Under the pieces are notes generated by a model. That model did no database searches. It had not been told where the DNA came from and saw only the letters and a list, made by a program, of their open reading frames with translations. From the NCBI RefSeq assembly GCF_902833645.1, contig NZ_CADFGE010000009.1, positions 248,001 to 312,000 of the forward strand: 64,000 nt of DNA, read 5' to 3'. Shown one piece after another: positions 52,972 through 62,714 of this stretch. The position numbers and the translations under genes are program-made. The stretch comes from Paraburkholderia fungorum. Lineage in GTDB: Bacteria; Pseudomonadota; Gammaproteobacteria; Burkholderiales; Burkholderiaceae. Positions within the stretch are counted from its first letter, which is position 1, and each line of letters starts with the position of its first letter.

Positions 52972-53700
52972 TCAGGCCTTCGTTTTCTTCGGCGAGCGGA
53001 AACGATCGCCAACGCCAAGCATTTCGACAACCTCTTCGGTCAACGCACTTACTTCGGAAGCGGCAGGACGGAAAGCGCGATGCGGCGCATATGCGGTGGC
53101 ACCGACGGCATACGCCTGCGGGTAGCATTCGCGCATCCGGATGTAGGTCTTGAACAACGGATAACCCTTTTCTTTAATTTCGTCGTGACACAGCGTAAAC
53201 AGCATCCGGCGTTCGTCCGCGACCTGATTCAGAAGGTAGGCAAACTTGAGATCCGGGTTGTCCTCCTCTTGCACGAGGTGGATTTGGTCCATGAGGACTT
53301 TCGTTGCGCCGAAGTCCATCGTGTTTGGGCGCAAAGGAATCACAATCAAGTCACTGATGATCAGCATCTGCGAAACCTTCTTGTCCACCTGCGGACGGCC
53401 GTCGATGATGATGAAATCATACGAAGACATGAGCTTTTCGATCTCCCGCGGCGCTTTGTCGGTCGCAGCTGCAAGATTGCTGTACGGGAACGGGATGTCC
53501 TCCCCGTTATTGAACCAGCTGACAATCGTGTTTTGCGGATCAATGTCGACGACCATCACGCGGGCGCCGAATTGATGCAGGCCCGCCGCGAGATTCATCA
53601 CCGTCACAGACTTGCCGCTGCCGCCCTTCTGGTTGGTTACGAAAATGATCTTCGCTCCGGCGCCCTGATCTTCCCCGCCCTTCTCTGCTTTTGTACTCAT
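52972..53700 (-). CDS. parA: ParA-family partition ATPase
   Basis: 242 residues. Deviant Walker A 'NQKGGSGKSVTVMNLAAGL' with K25 and K30, Walker A' 'DIDPQNTIVSW', Walker B 'YDFIIIDGRPQVDKKVS'. No N-terminal helix-turn-helix, so type Ib-like ParA which does not self-repress; regulation probably comes from ParB binding at the palindrome 29 bp upstream of the start. Confidence 0.9.
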   Translation of the reverse strand: MSTKAEKGGEDQGAGAKIIFVTNQKGGSGKSVTVMNLAAGLHQFGARVMVVDIDPQNTIVSWFNNGEDIPFPYSNLAAATDKAPREIEKLMSSYDFIIIDGRPQVDKKVSQMLIISDLIVIPLRPNTMDFGATKVLMDQIHLVQEEDNPDLKFAYLLNQVADERRMLFTLCHDEIKEKGYPLFKTYIRMRECYPQAYAVGATAYAPHRAFRPAASEVSALTEEVVEMLGVGDRFRSPKKTKA

Positions 53701-53729
53701 CCGTTCCTCGCATGAACGTGGTTAGAAGA

Positions 53730-54855
53730 GTTTGTTCAAACAAACTCTTCGCCGCTCTCATCAGCATCACCTGATGACCAAATCCACCCGAAAATTCACG
53801 TTAAATATTCAAGGCGGAAAATTAGTTACGATGATAGTTGCCAATATGATGAGTTGCAAGTCGTCGAGCCATTCCCTTTGAATGTTTCGACGGTGCTCTA
53901 GAGTTTGTCCAAACAAAGCAGATCATGTCAGCCCCCCGAACAGCGAGGTACGCACACGCCTAGCGATCGACCGCCGCCTTCGACGTCGTATGCCGCTCCC
54001 AGCTTCCCGCCCTCCTCCCGGCCGACAAACGCCAAGCGAAATGCCCCACGAACTCTTTGCTCAAACAAACCGTCCTGCCATAGCCTAAATAGGCGCAGCC
54101 ATAGCGCAGCGCCTGACTCTTCCGCCCTCGACTTCCAGGAAGCCCAATTGACCTGCCTCGTTACCGGCCAACTAACGGTCGCGAGGGAAAGTTTGTCCAA
54201 ACAAACCGGTACGCCCAGCACATCGTCCAGGACCTCGCCCCGGTCCGCGCACACGTCTATCCGTATGCCCAGCTGGCGTCAGCGCCAGCTATGGGCGCTC
54301 AATGCAAACTGTAGAGCCTGGTGGCAGCTTTCCCGCGCGATAGCTCGAACAGGCGACGCTCTCAGACCCGTCGGTTGGTCGGCGCCTCGAGAGTTTGTTC
54401 AAACAAACTCCTGTCATTTCGCCCATGGCCTCGCGAGACCGTGCGACGGTCCGTCGTGCTCAGCGACATACATGCGGCTTTGTTCAAACAAAGTTGCGCA
54501 CCTGCGCCGGGCGAATGCCTTTCAACAAACCGGCCAGCGGCTCATCGAAGTTTGTCTGAGCAAAGTTCGGTCGGCGCGTCTCGATTGACGGGACGCAAAT
54601 CAATCTGCGGTTTGTTTGAACAAACCTGGACAGCGACTCGAACTCGCGTTTTGTGTAGGTGCGTGGCGGATGATCGAGCGACACAGATGGGCGCCCGGGC
54701 TAGTCTGCGGTCGGAGTTTGTTCAAACAAACTGCAGAGGAAGGGGAAGGGGAGAGTGGGGCGAGGTGCAACGTGTTACGTTGTCATGCGATTGACCTGTT
54801 CAATTTGACGGTTGATGGCTCGGGTAGGGCGGACGCGGAGTTTGTCTGAGCAAAC
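53730..54855. repeat. Cluster of ten 16-bp palindromes (probable parS)
   Basis: Consensus GTTTGTTCAAACAAAC (7-bp arms, 2-bp spacer) at 53730-53745, 53903-53918, 54055-54070, 54191-54206, 54393-54408, 54478-54493, 54550-54565, 54610-54625, 54716-54731 and 54840-54855. Variants are C for T in the centre (GTTTGTCC), TCTGAGC centres, and single arm mismatches; the 54610 copy is in reverse orientation. The first copy extends to 11-bp arms (AAGAG...CTCTT) just before parA. They resemble the 16-bp parS palindromes of Burkholderia secondary replicons. No protein gene is supported between 53701 and 56524. Confidence 0.8.
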
Positions 54856-55429
54856 TGTTGACTGCCCGCCTGTGCTCATCTTATTCTTGCTGCAGGTCTG
54901 CTCGGCCTCAAACGAGCATCAGGTTCGCAATTCTCACTGCTGCGAAAGTTTCCTCGCCAGCCAGGCACTAAAGACCCGCGTTCGGTAGCACTGCGCAGAC
55001 CTTGCCGGTCCTGGCGCTAGGGGGTTACCGCTCCAGCCTCTTCTTGGAATTGCTACTACGTAAGTAGGCCCACCCGCGTCGCTCAGGCTCGCCACGGCTG
55101 ACCATCCAATTCAAGCGCGCGGATCCTTAGCTGTTGCGCTCTTAGGGAAAGCTTGCGGTCTGGAAGGGCGCGCGTACTGTTGATCACCCCTCGGATCTGG
55201 TTGAAGGCACTTAGCGAGGTTAGACTCACTGCGCTTTTGCTCACGTCAGTTGCCGCCCGGTTATTCCTGCGGCGAAAACCTGCTTCGTGGTTTCTTGCCG
55301 ATGTCCGACATTAACCTTTTAGGGTGATTCGACGCCGCGGGTGCTTCCAAGACCATAGCGCATGCATGGCTCTTTTTTGTTGCTGTCTCATTGTCGTGGG
55401 CCGAGACTTCCGATGTTCGTTAGCCAGCG

Positions 55430-56310
55430 CTCCAACAATATTTGGCAGAATGCACTGCGCGTGGTTTCAGTCTTTATATAAAACACTTCAACCCCTTTAA
55501 TACGTTTACGCCGGCTGAACTCCTTGCTGGGTAAGGCTTTCAGGGCGAACCGGTGTACCCCTTTGGGACATCGGGTGGAAGCGTATGGGCTGAATGGTGA
55601 GTGGATATGGGGACAGGGTGTACGCCTATGGGGTTACAGGTGTGTGGGTATGGGCCGAAGGTGGGGCTTTATGGGGCGAAGCTGGGTTTAGCGTTTAGGT
55701 GGACGATGTTGGGAAAGCCCTGAGTTGTTGTAGGTGTGCTCTTTTGGGATGGCCTATACCCGGATGGGCGAGGTGCTGGACGTGGAGGTATTCGTTAAGG
55801 TGGTTGATCATGGGATTTTTACACCTACGAAAAGGTGGGGCCTTTTGGGATGATCGCCCCGATGTGATAGTGCGCTTCCTGCGATTGCCCCGCGAGGAGG
55901 CGGGCGGATCCGGACCGCGGCTTTCGGACACGTTGCGGCGCAGCAGGTGCCGGTTTGGCGAAGGATTGTCGGATGAGGGCCTACGCGCATTGAGCGAGCA
56001 ATTAAGGGATACGTCTCGCGTTTAGCACGCCGGCGAGGTGTATAGCTATGGGAAGCGCACACCGGTTGCTTCAAAGCGTGACGGTGTAAGGTTATGGGGC
56101 CGCCATCGTCCTGGCTCGCGGGTGTACACATTTGGGCTTCATCTTCGTGGTGGGAGGTCGGTCGGTGTAACGTTATGGGACAAAATCGCCCCGTTACCCC
56201 GTAACCGCGGCCGCCGTGCATTCAAAGGTGTAGGATTTTGGGGTGCCCGGCGCAGTGGATACCAAAAAACTACACCATTCAATCGGGTAAAAGTGGATCG
56301 TTATGGTAAA
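55430..56310. repeat. Iteron-type replication origin
   Basis: At least fifteen 17-bp direct repeats of the form GGTGTANNNNTWTGGG(G/A): 55552, 55574, 55596, 55617, 55639 and 55660 are spaced 21-22 bp (two helical turns). Further copies start at 55698, 55733, 55799, 55834, 56038, 56083, 56121, 56164, 56227 and a weak one at 56291. An AT-rich stretch (55480-55505, TTTATATAAAACACTTC) precedes the first iteron and is a likely melting region. The array lies just upstream of repB, as in Rep_3-type plasmid origins (oriV). No DnaA box was recognised here. Confidence 0.8.
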
Positions 56311-56524
56311 GGCGATTGGGGATGTGAGCGCCGACTTCGAAAAACCTTTGATAAATCAAACTTCCCCGTCGGAGCGAGTCTCTGTCTGTAACTTGCCTGA
56401 TTGACGCGCGGCCGCATAGCCGGTTCATCCCAAAGCACCCCACCTCGGAACGGTGTAACAATGCCGCACAGTTTTCCACCTTTCGGTACAATGGGGCCGA
56501 CCCTCTAGCACAGGACCTGAGACC

Positions 56525-57850
56525 GTGGTTGCGAGAAAACGAACGACGCTGAGTGCGGGAAGGGCGGCTGATCAGTTCGGCCTGTTTCCAGATGTTGAGT
56601 TGCCTGAGCCCTATAAGAAGGCAGTCTCTGCAGTGCATATGGCGCCGAGAGAAGGCCCAATGACGCTGCAGCAGTACCGGGTGTTCGATGCGTTGCTGAA
56701 GCACGCCAATGACCAGTATAAAGTCGATCCAACGCGAATTTGGTACACGATAAGTATTGGAGACTTGTCCAAGAAAATCGGCCTTGAGAACTCAAACAAT
56801 ACGCGGTACATCAAGGCGATCATCGATGAACTCGTCACCTTTGGGGTGAACTGGGATTACTTGGCTGGACTCAACAAGGGCGAATGGAATTCGAGTGCTT
56901 TGCTGGCCGGTGCAAAGATTTCCAAAGGCGGCGTACTGAATTACCACTACGCGGACAATTTACGTGAGCTTTTCATGAACCCGGAGATCTGGGCGTGGAT
57001 AGATTTCCGAATCATGAATCGCTTCAGTAAAGCGGTTACCGCGCCTGTCTATCAGAATGTTCTCAGGTACGCGGGAATCGGGAAGACCCCTGTACTTTCC
57101 GTTGATATATGGCGTGATCTCATCGTCGGCATGGAGTGGCGCAGGGGATCGTACGCTGTGTATAAAGAGTTTAAGCGAGCCGTTCTTTTAAAGGCATTGG
57201 ACGAGATCAACACGAAATCGGACCACAACTTTGAACTGGTTGAGATCAAGGAAGGACGCTCAATTTCAGCTCTGCAATTCCTCGTCAAGGAAAAGGTTAA
57301 ACAAGAGGTAATCGAGCCATCAGACATCGAGGTGCTCTCATCCGTCAAGAAGCTCGGGGTGCCGTATTCGGAGGCCCGCAAGCTGCTGGCGACTTTTGGT
57401 ACTGATGCTGTGACGAGGGCGGTCCAGTATGTGGAGCAACGCATGACCTCGAAGCTTGCACCGCTGGGTAGCGTTTCGGCCTACTTCCGGAATGCGCTAA
57501 AACAAGGCTATGCAGTGGGATCAGATAAGGTCGAAAGCGCGACAGCCGCAGCGTCTTCCAAACAGAGTGTGACGACCACTTCGGAGGAAGTGCATGCGCT
57601 GTTTGGCGCAGATCGAAGAGCGGAAAGCCGACGTTACTTCCTGGAACTCGATCCTGCGGAGCAGGCCGCATTGATCGATCGCTACAACGAGCAGCAGGAG
57701 ACGGCTCTGCTGAAAATTACATCGGCGTCAAAGATGAAAAAAGCTTCCGAAACTGCGTTCTTTACGTGGCTTGCAGACGACACTTGGGGCAAGCCGACTG
57801 ACAGCGACGTTTTGCAATTCTTGATGACGAAGGCGAAGGTCACCGTCTAG
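56525..57850 (+). CDS. repB: RepB-family replication initiator (Rep_3)
   Basis: 441 residues from a GTG start. Two winged-helix domains: WH1 about residues 35-160 ('GPMTLQQYRVFDALLKHANDQYKVD', 'YTISIGDLSKKIGL') and WH2 about 165-285 ('FSKAVTAPVYQNVLRYAGIGKTPVL', 'WRRGSYAVYKEFKRAVLLKALDEIN'). A C-terminal ~150-residue extension follows. It binds the iterons directly upstream to start replication. Family and position agree. Confidence 0.88.
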   Translation: MVARKRTTLSAGRAADQFGLFPDVELPEPYKKAVSAVHMAPREGPMTLQQYRVFDALLKHANDQYKVDPTRIWYTISIGDLSKKIGLENSNNTRYIKAIIDELVTFGVNWDYLAGLNKGEWNSSALLAGAKISKGGVLNYHYADNLRELFMNPEIWAWIDFRIMNRFSKAVTAPVYQNVLRYAGIGKTPVLSVDIWRDLIVGMEWRRGSYAVYKEFKRAVLLKALDEINTKSDHNFELVEIKEGRSISALQFLVKEKVKQEVIEPSDIEVLSSVKKLGVPYSEARKLLATFGTDAVTRAVQYVEQRMTSKLAPLGSVSAYFRNALKQGYAVGSDKVESATAAASSKQSVTTTSEEVHALFGADRRAESRRYFLELDPAEQAALIDRYNEQQETALLKITSASKMKKASETAFFTWLADDTWGKPTDSDVLQFLMTKAKVTV

Positions 57851-58249
57851 CGTTCTAGCTGATAACGGAAAGCAACGCGTTCCTACGCGATACACGGTGA
57901 AGCAGCTATCCCGCCGGCTCGAAAAGACATTTTTTTGATGCGAAATGTCGCGCCGCTAAGTCGCAAATTCGAATCCGGCTACTGCGGCATCTCTGATATG
58001 TTCGCCTCCGTCGTTCTCATCCGATGCTCCGCCGTCAATCCATTCCTGAAATTCGCATCGCCCTGCGAATGTGCGGCGAAGCGAATGGAAACTTGCCGTG
58101 AAAACAAGCGTCACATTCGCTCGTTCACGTCCGATCCTAACAACGCCGAGCAAGGACGCAGCCCCTAGTCATATCGCAGACTCAAAAGCTCCCATTTTCG
58201 CCACTCCATTCCGCGAACAACCGAGGAGGGTGCTTTTTAACATGCGAAC
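57851..58249. other. Intergenic gap, no gene seen
   Basis: 399 bp between repB and the TraI_2-like gene. It contains an AGGAGGG about 20 bp before 58250 and an alternative ATG at 58241. No hairpin or supported gene found. Confidence 0.4.
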
Positions 58250-59443
58250 ATGTACTTTCCCCTACGTTCCTCAACGGACCTCCTGCAACGAGTCGAAGCC
58301 GAGACGGGTCTTCTGACGCGCATCCGAAGCTCATCGGAAGCCAGGCCCGAGGTCTTCGCCAACTATTGGCAGCCCCTGATCACCGCCGTTGCGAAATACG
58401 TCCAGGAATGCCCTCTGGAGCAAATTTGCTTCTCTGAGCCGGGCGGACTTCTTCGATACGCCCTCATGTCGGGCTACTACGCGCTGCAAATCGGGAATCA
58501 ACAATTCTTCACTGGAAAGCACGGTGCAGAGAAGCGCCGGATCCTTGTGCCTCAGTACAGATTCGCCGTGTTCTTCTCAACGCTGGCTGGCATACCGGCC
58601 GCGATGCATTCACGAGTGATCATTCGAGCCGGGGACAAGACTTGGACCCCTTTCCATTCAAAACCGGCTCTTAGTGAGTGGGTTCGCGAACAGAATGCGA
58701 CTAGGTTCAGCATCGAGTGGAGGCTGTCCGAACTGAAGGTGAGCCCAGCAAACGCTGTGGCGTGGGCCGCCGACGTCGTGGGCATTGGCACATGGCAAAA
58801 CCTCGCGGAAGAAGTGGCCATGCTTGCCCACGACGCGATCTATCAGGTAGATCCGAAAACAGGCGAATCGCCGGTCACGACGTGCGTGCGTCAAGCGTAT
58901 AGAACGGCTCGTGACTTTGAGACGCGCGCGATGACTGGGCGCTATCAGAAGAGTACCCTCCCAGACGGAATCACGCCTGAATCAATTCAAACGTTCGGGG
59001 ATGGACTCGGAACTCCGGCTACCGGACTGGGCGCGCCAGCCGGTGGGCCTCCGCAAGGCGGTAACGCTCCGGCTGACGCAAAAGGGTCGTCTGAAGCGCC
59101 GGCGGCGTCGCCTGATGCACCTGCGTCTCGTTCTTCTCCCTCAACGGACCAGCAACCGGCTGCGGAGGACACGAAGAAAGTCCTTGCGATGCCCAAGTAT
59201 CCAGACATCGTCCTCGATATCTTCAAGGCCATCAGGGCCTTGGAGGACTATGAGCAGATCAAGAAATCCTGCAACGAGGTCGAATCCGGTATCGCTGTCC
59301 CGGTGACGATTTTCGCGAAGCATGGGCTGCCGGCCTCGAAGGTTCTGCAGATCCTCGAAGAAAACAAGCTCATCGTCGAGATATCTCCGACGAGAAAGAG
59401 TCTCATCCTTCAAAAAACGGCCCGCGGCCTCCTGTTCGGGTGA
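58250..59443 (+). CDS. Degenerate TraI_2/MobH-relaxase-like protein
   Basis: 397 residues. The N-terminal ~240 residues follow the TraI_2 domain of MobH relaxases: 'ICFSEPGGLLRYALMSGYYALQ' replaces the usual HH-x-GGLLxHSLEV; 'FAVFFSTLAGIPAAMHSRVI' replaces ALLHDxGK; 'TWTPFHSKPALSEWVREQNATRFSIEWR' matches the WxPxxGxLxxW...YxxxWR block. The metal-binding His and Asp residues are missing, so nuclease activity is not expected. A disordered, Ala/Pro-rich linker (residues ~245-305) leads to a winged-helix-like C-terminus. It reads directly into the coupling protein gene, 10 bp away. It may be a DNA-binding relaxosome accessory. Confidence 0.55.
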   Translation: MYFPLRSSTDLLQRVEAETGLLTRIRSSSEARPEVFANYWQPLITAVAKYVQECPLEQICFSEPGGLLRYALMSGYYALQIGNQQFFTGKHGAEKRRILVPQYRFAVFFSTLAGIPAAMHSRVIIRAGDKTWTPFHSKPALSEWVREQNATRFSIEWRLSELKVSPANAVAWAADVVGIGTWQNLAEEVAMLAHDAIYQVDPKTGESPVTTCVRQAYRTARDFETRAMTGRYQKSTLPDGITPESIQTFGDGLGTPATGLGAPAGGPPQGGNAPADAKGSSEAPAASPDAPASRSSPSTDQQPAAEDTKKVLAMPKYPDIVLDIFKAIRALEDYEQIKKSCNEVESGIAVPVTIFAKHGLPASKVLQILEENKLIVEISPTRKSLILQKTARGLLFG

Positions 59444-59453
59444 AGACACCACG

Positions 59454-61301
59454 ATGAAAACTTACCACGACATGTTCCGACCGGCCTACGAGATCCCGGC
59501 AGCTATCGCTTGGGTGCTCGGTGGCGTCGTGTTGATCCTCAGCTGCACCTTGGCAGCCATGCCGCTTGAGTGGGCGGTGTTCGGCCTCGCGTGCTTCGCT
59601 TTTGCGGGCTGGCGTTGGGTGCAGGCTGCAGATCTCTTTCGATTTCGTCTGTCGCTCAGCGGGTATCGCGTTGAAGAGATCACCGTCGACGAGCTGATGG
59701 AGCGTTCCAAGGAAATGTCCGGTGCAAAGAAGCTCTACATCGGGAATGGATTTGATTGGGATCAGGAACAGGCAGAAATCAGCAAGCATCTGCTGCGTCG
59801 AGGCAAAGCCAATATACCGCCGCTCCCGAAGTGGCTACCGAAACGAATAGTCGAAGCAATGAAGCCTGTTGGATGGAAGCGTGTTGACGACAGCATGATT
59901 GGCGTGCCGTGGATCCACGGCATCAATCCCGAAGAGCATCCGATCGGCGCGGGCTTCGAAACGCTTACGGGCCATACACTCGTGACAGGCACGACTCGAT
60001 CCGGCAAGACGAAGTTCTATGAAATGTTGCTCACGCAACTGGTCCATATGGGGAAGACAATAATTTTCGTCGACCCCAAAGGGGACAAGGACATCGAGAA
60101 CCGTCTTCGTGACGAGTGCGCTCGGACCGGCCGCCGCTTCTATTACTTCCATCCGGCGCACCCATCGAGGTCGATCAGACTGAGCATTTTGGCGAACTGG
60201 AACAACATCTCGGACCTTGCATCGCGGATTTCTGAGCAAGTTGACGCAAACGGCTCGTTCCAAGCTTTCGCGTGGAAAACGCTGTACGGCATTATCCGTG
60301 GCGAGTTGATGGATGGGCGCAATCCGACGATTCGTTCGGTGAAACGTTGGGCGCAGGTCGGTGTGGAGGATCTGCTGGAGTCGATCCTTCGGAAATGGTT
60401 TTACAAGCATGTTGGGCCGACGTGGGAGCAAGACGCAAAGGCGTTTGCTGATCCTAAGAATCCGTCGCCGCTCCTCGCGTGGATTTCCCTTTACACGAAG
60501 ACTTGTCAGGATAAGGACATTCCCTTCGACGAGACCATCGACGCACTGTGTGCAATGGTTAAGCACTCCAAAGAGCACTACTCGAAGATGATTCAGGTGC
60601 TCGAGCCGCTGCTTGAAATGCTCGGCTCGGAAGAGGTCGGACGCATGCTGTCTCCTGATCCGACGGACGTCTTCGACGAGCGCGACATAATGGACACGCG
60701 CAAGATCATCGCTGAGGGCGCGGTGCTCTATGTGGGTCTCGATTCGCTGTCGAACACGACCATCGGCTCGGCGATCGGCTCCATCATTTTGGCGGACCTC
60801 GCATCTGTTTGTGGTGCGATCTACAACTTCGAAGGCAAGAACGACGTTCACCTCTTCGTCGACGAAGCGTCCGAAGCACTGAACGCGCAATTGATCCAGA
60901 TTCTCAACAAGGGTGGTGGCGCAGGCATGCAGTGCTACATCGCTACCCAAACTATTTCGGACTTCATTGCTCGGATGGGAAGCAGAGATAAAGCGATGCA
61001 GGTACTCGGCAACCTGAACAACGTGATCACGCTCCGTCTCAAGGACTATGAGACTGCGAAATGGGTTGCTCAGTCATTCGGACAGACAGGCTTCCGGGAC
61101 GAGTCGCGGTCCGTTAACTCTGGGCGAAACAGCACGAGCCACCCGACGGATTTCTCGGGTTCTGGCTCACGGAGTATGAGTGTCAAAGATATCGCGCTCG
61201 TATCCGAAGATCTGCTGACACGTCTTCCCCCCATGAACTACTTTGCCTTCATTGGCGGTAGTTGGTTGTACAAGGGCCGAGTGCCCATCATCAGCCGTTG
61301 A
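59454..61301 (+). CDS. traD: Conjugative coupling protein, TraD/VirD4 family
   Basis: 615 residues; ATG at 59454, since the open frame from 59322 overlaps the previous gene. Two N-terminal membrane helices (~13-55), Walker A 'VTGTTRSGKTKF' near 178-187, 'IIFVDPKGDKD' next, Walker B 'VHLFVDEASEAL' near 465 and the 'MQCYIATQTISDF' motif. Closest in layout to TraD of SXT/TOL type. It couples the relaxosome to the type IV secretion channel. Confidence 0.9.
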   Translation: MKTYHDMFRPAYEIPAAIAWVLGGVVLILSCTLAAMPLEWAVFGLACFAFAGWRWVQAADLFRFRLSLSGYRVEEITVDELMERSKEMSGAKKLYIGNGFDWDQEQAEISKHLLRRGKANIPPLPKWLPKRIVEAMKPVGWKRVDDSMIGVPWIHGINPEEHPIGAGFETLTGHTLVTGTTRSGKTKFYEMLLTQLVHMGKTIIFVDPKGDKDIENRLRDECARTGRRFYYFHPAHPSRSIRLSILANWNNISDLASRISEQVDANGSFQAFAWKTLYGIIRGELMDGRNPTIRSVKRWAQVGVEDLLESILRKWFYKHVGPTWEQDAKAFADPKNPSPLLAWISLYTKTCQDKDIPFDETIDALCAMVKHSKEHYSKMIQVLEPLLEMLGSEEVGRMLSPDPTDVFDERDIMDTRKIIAEGAVLYVGLDSLSNTTIGSAIGSIILADLASVCGAIYNFEGKNDVHLFVDEASEALNAQLIQILNKGGGAGMQCYIATQTISDFIARMGSRDKAMQVLGNLNNVITLRLKDYETAKWVAQSFGQTGFRDESRSVNSGRNSTSHPTDFSGSGSRSMSVKDIALVSEDLLTRLPPMNYFAFIGGSWLYKGRVPIISR

Positions 61302-61324
61302 TCTGGGCTGAGGAGAAATGTCGA

Positions 61325-61867
61325 ATGACTGAAATCACAGAAAAAATGGTTGCACCGGTGGCGATGTCCAAAGTGGCTCGCGAGGGGATGCTGTTCCCAA
61401 AGGCGCGGGATATCTGGCTCGACCACTCTTTGCTTGAGTCCGCGTCGGATAGCGTAGCCGCGCATTTGAGTGGTGCGCTGCCCGGACGAGATGGCCCACT
61501 TCTTCGTGATTGTCTGATCGATGCCGTTTCGGCATATCGAGCAACCGAGAAGCAAGGGGAGATGGAAGCCTTTGTCGCCTATCTCGTCGCGCTTTTGCGT
61601 CGGGCGACCGATGTATTCGATCTAAGCGTCGAGGCCCGCGTTGTCGATGGCGTGGTGTCATGGGATCCGTTGAGGGAGCCGCTTCTGACCTTCGTTACGC
61701 GAAATGGCGACGGTGAGATCACGGTCGTTCGTCGACCCACTGAGGATGGTGTCGAGAACGATCGTGACGAGTCCACCGTGCTGCTCGTGGCCCGACTTAT
61801 GCCCGAGCCAATCGCTCGTCGCGTAGTGCGGCATGTGATGGCGCAAGCAAAGAACTCCGGCATCTGA
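61325..61867 (+). CDS. Hypothetical conjugation-region protein, 180 aa
   Basis: ATG at 61325, chosen over an upstream frame start at 61262 inside traD; GAGGAGA lies before it. Helical, acidic, soluble; contains 'DCLIDAVSAYRATEKQGEMEAFVAYLVALLRRATDVF'. Lies between traD and the DUF4400 gene with 23- and 1-bp gaps, so part of the transfer operon. Confidence 0.6.
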   Translation: MTEITEKMVAPVAMSKVAREGMLFPKARDIWLDHSLLESASDSVAAHLSGALPGRDGPLLRDCLIDAVSAYRATEKQGEMEAFVAYLVALLRRATDVFDLSVEARVVDGVVSWDPLREPLLTFVTRNGDGEITVVRRPTEDGVENDRDESTVLLVARLMPEPIARRVVRHVMAQAKNSGI

Positions 61868-61868
61868 T

Positions 61869-62501
61869 ATGGCTAAGATCCGAGACAATCCGTTTGCCGG
61901 GAAGGTCTATTTCTGGTGGATCATCGCACCGATCCTCACGCTTCTGATCTGCCCAATCTTCATGCAGGAGGACAGCTTCAAGATTGCACCCTCCGAGCTC
62001 GAGTTCGTGACCAGTTGTCGTTCCAACGTGGACGCTATTACGCAGAACGCGACCGACGTGTTCCAGTCGTGGTTCGTCAGCACGGGGATGGTGCATCTGA
62101 CCGTCAACGACTATCAGAAAGCGGAAGATTCGGGTTACAAGGGGTATGCGTGGGCCGGCTCGATTATGGATGGCTACATGGAGAGGGTGTGGCGGTACAT
62201 GTATCGGGTTATCTGGAGATGGGTGGCTTTCTGGCCATTCTATGCCGTGGGCCTAGTCGGCATTTTCCTTCCCTGTGTAGTGGATGGCGTAGTCGTTCGT
62301 TCCGTGAAGCGGAGCGAATTCGGTCTCTATAACCCCGTCGGCTTCAATCTTAGTGGCTCGGCCGCGGCGATTTTCATCGGGTGGCTGTTCTTCTTCCCAT
62401 TTAGCCCTTGGCCACTGGGACACTGGATCGTCTCCAGTCTATTCATTGGCTTGGGAGTGATGACTTGGCTCACCGTAGGCAGCTTCCAGAGCCGCAGCTG
62501 A
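61869..62501 (+). CDS. DUF4400-type membrane protein of conjugative elements
   Basis: 210 residues with four hydrophobic helices: near 15-32, 118-142, 160-183 and 185-203. The phrase 'YMYRVIWRWVAFWPFYAVGLVGIFLPCVVDG' is typical of DUF4400 integrating-conjugative-element membrane proteins, which are found beside TraD of this type. Probably part of the coupling complex. Confidence 0.75.
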   Translation: MAKIRDNPFAGKVYFWWIIAPILTLLICPIFMQEDSFKIAPSELEFVTSCRSNVDAITQNATDVFQSWFVSTGMVHLTVNDYQKAEDSGYKGYAWAGSIMDGYMERVWRYMYRVIWRWVAFWPFYAVGLVGIFLPCVVDGVVVRSVKRSEFGLYNPVGFNLSGSAAAIFIGWLFFFPFSPWPLGHWIVSSLFIGLGVMTWLTVGSFQSRS

Positions 62502-62536
62502 CTCACCCATCCCGTAAAAGCTCACCTGTCTTTTGG

Positions 62537-62568
62537 CCATACCGCGACCGTCTCCCGTCGCGGTATGG
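62537..62568. terminator. Rho-independent terminator-like hairpin
   Basis: CCATACCGCGAC and GTCGCGGTATGG (12-bp perfect stem, 8-nt loop) start 36 bp after the DUF4400 stop; a short T-run follows 10 bp later. It would close the traD operon and separate it from trbB. Confidence 0.55.
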
Positions 62569-62714
62569 ACATACGCGTTTTTGCGCCTGTCAAACACTGC
62601 AATCGCGAAAAGTTGAAAGAGCGGGTGATCGCAAGGCTTTTCGTTCAGGTTAAGACCGCCAGTCATCCGAAAATTTCTCCCAGATAGACGTCAAATTCCA
62701 TTTGGGGAAAAAGG

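Noticed and set aside
52105..53715. 536-codon open frame on the plus strand opposite parB-parA
   Set aside because: Antisense shadow of two strongly recognised genes; composition and repeats follow the GC pattern of the real frames.
53905..54849. Open frames across the palindrome cluster
   Set aside because: They contain the palindromes as repeated peptide words and have no ribosome sites; non-coding partition DNA.
53730..54855. CRISPR array
   Set aside because: Repeats are 16-bp palindromes at irregular distances with no cas genes; they fit partition sites.
55695..56391. Open frames across the iterons
   Set aside because: The coding impression is produced by the repeats; both strands are equally open.
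59835..60950. 371-codon minus-strand frame inside traD
   Set aside because: Antisense to the conserved VirD4-type motifs; no features of its own.
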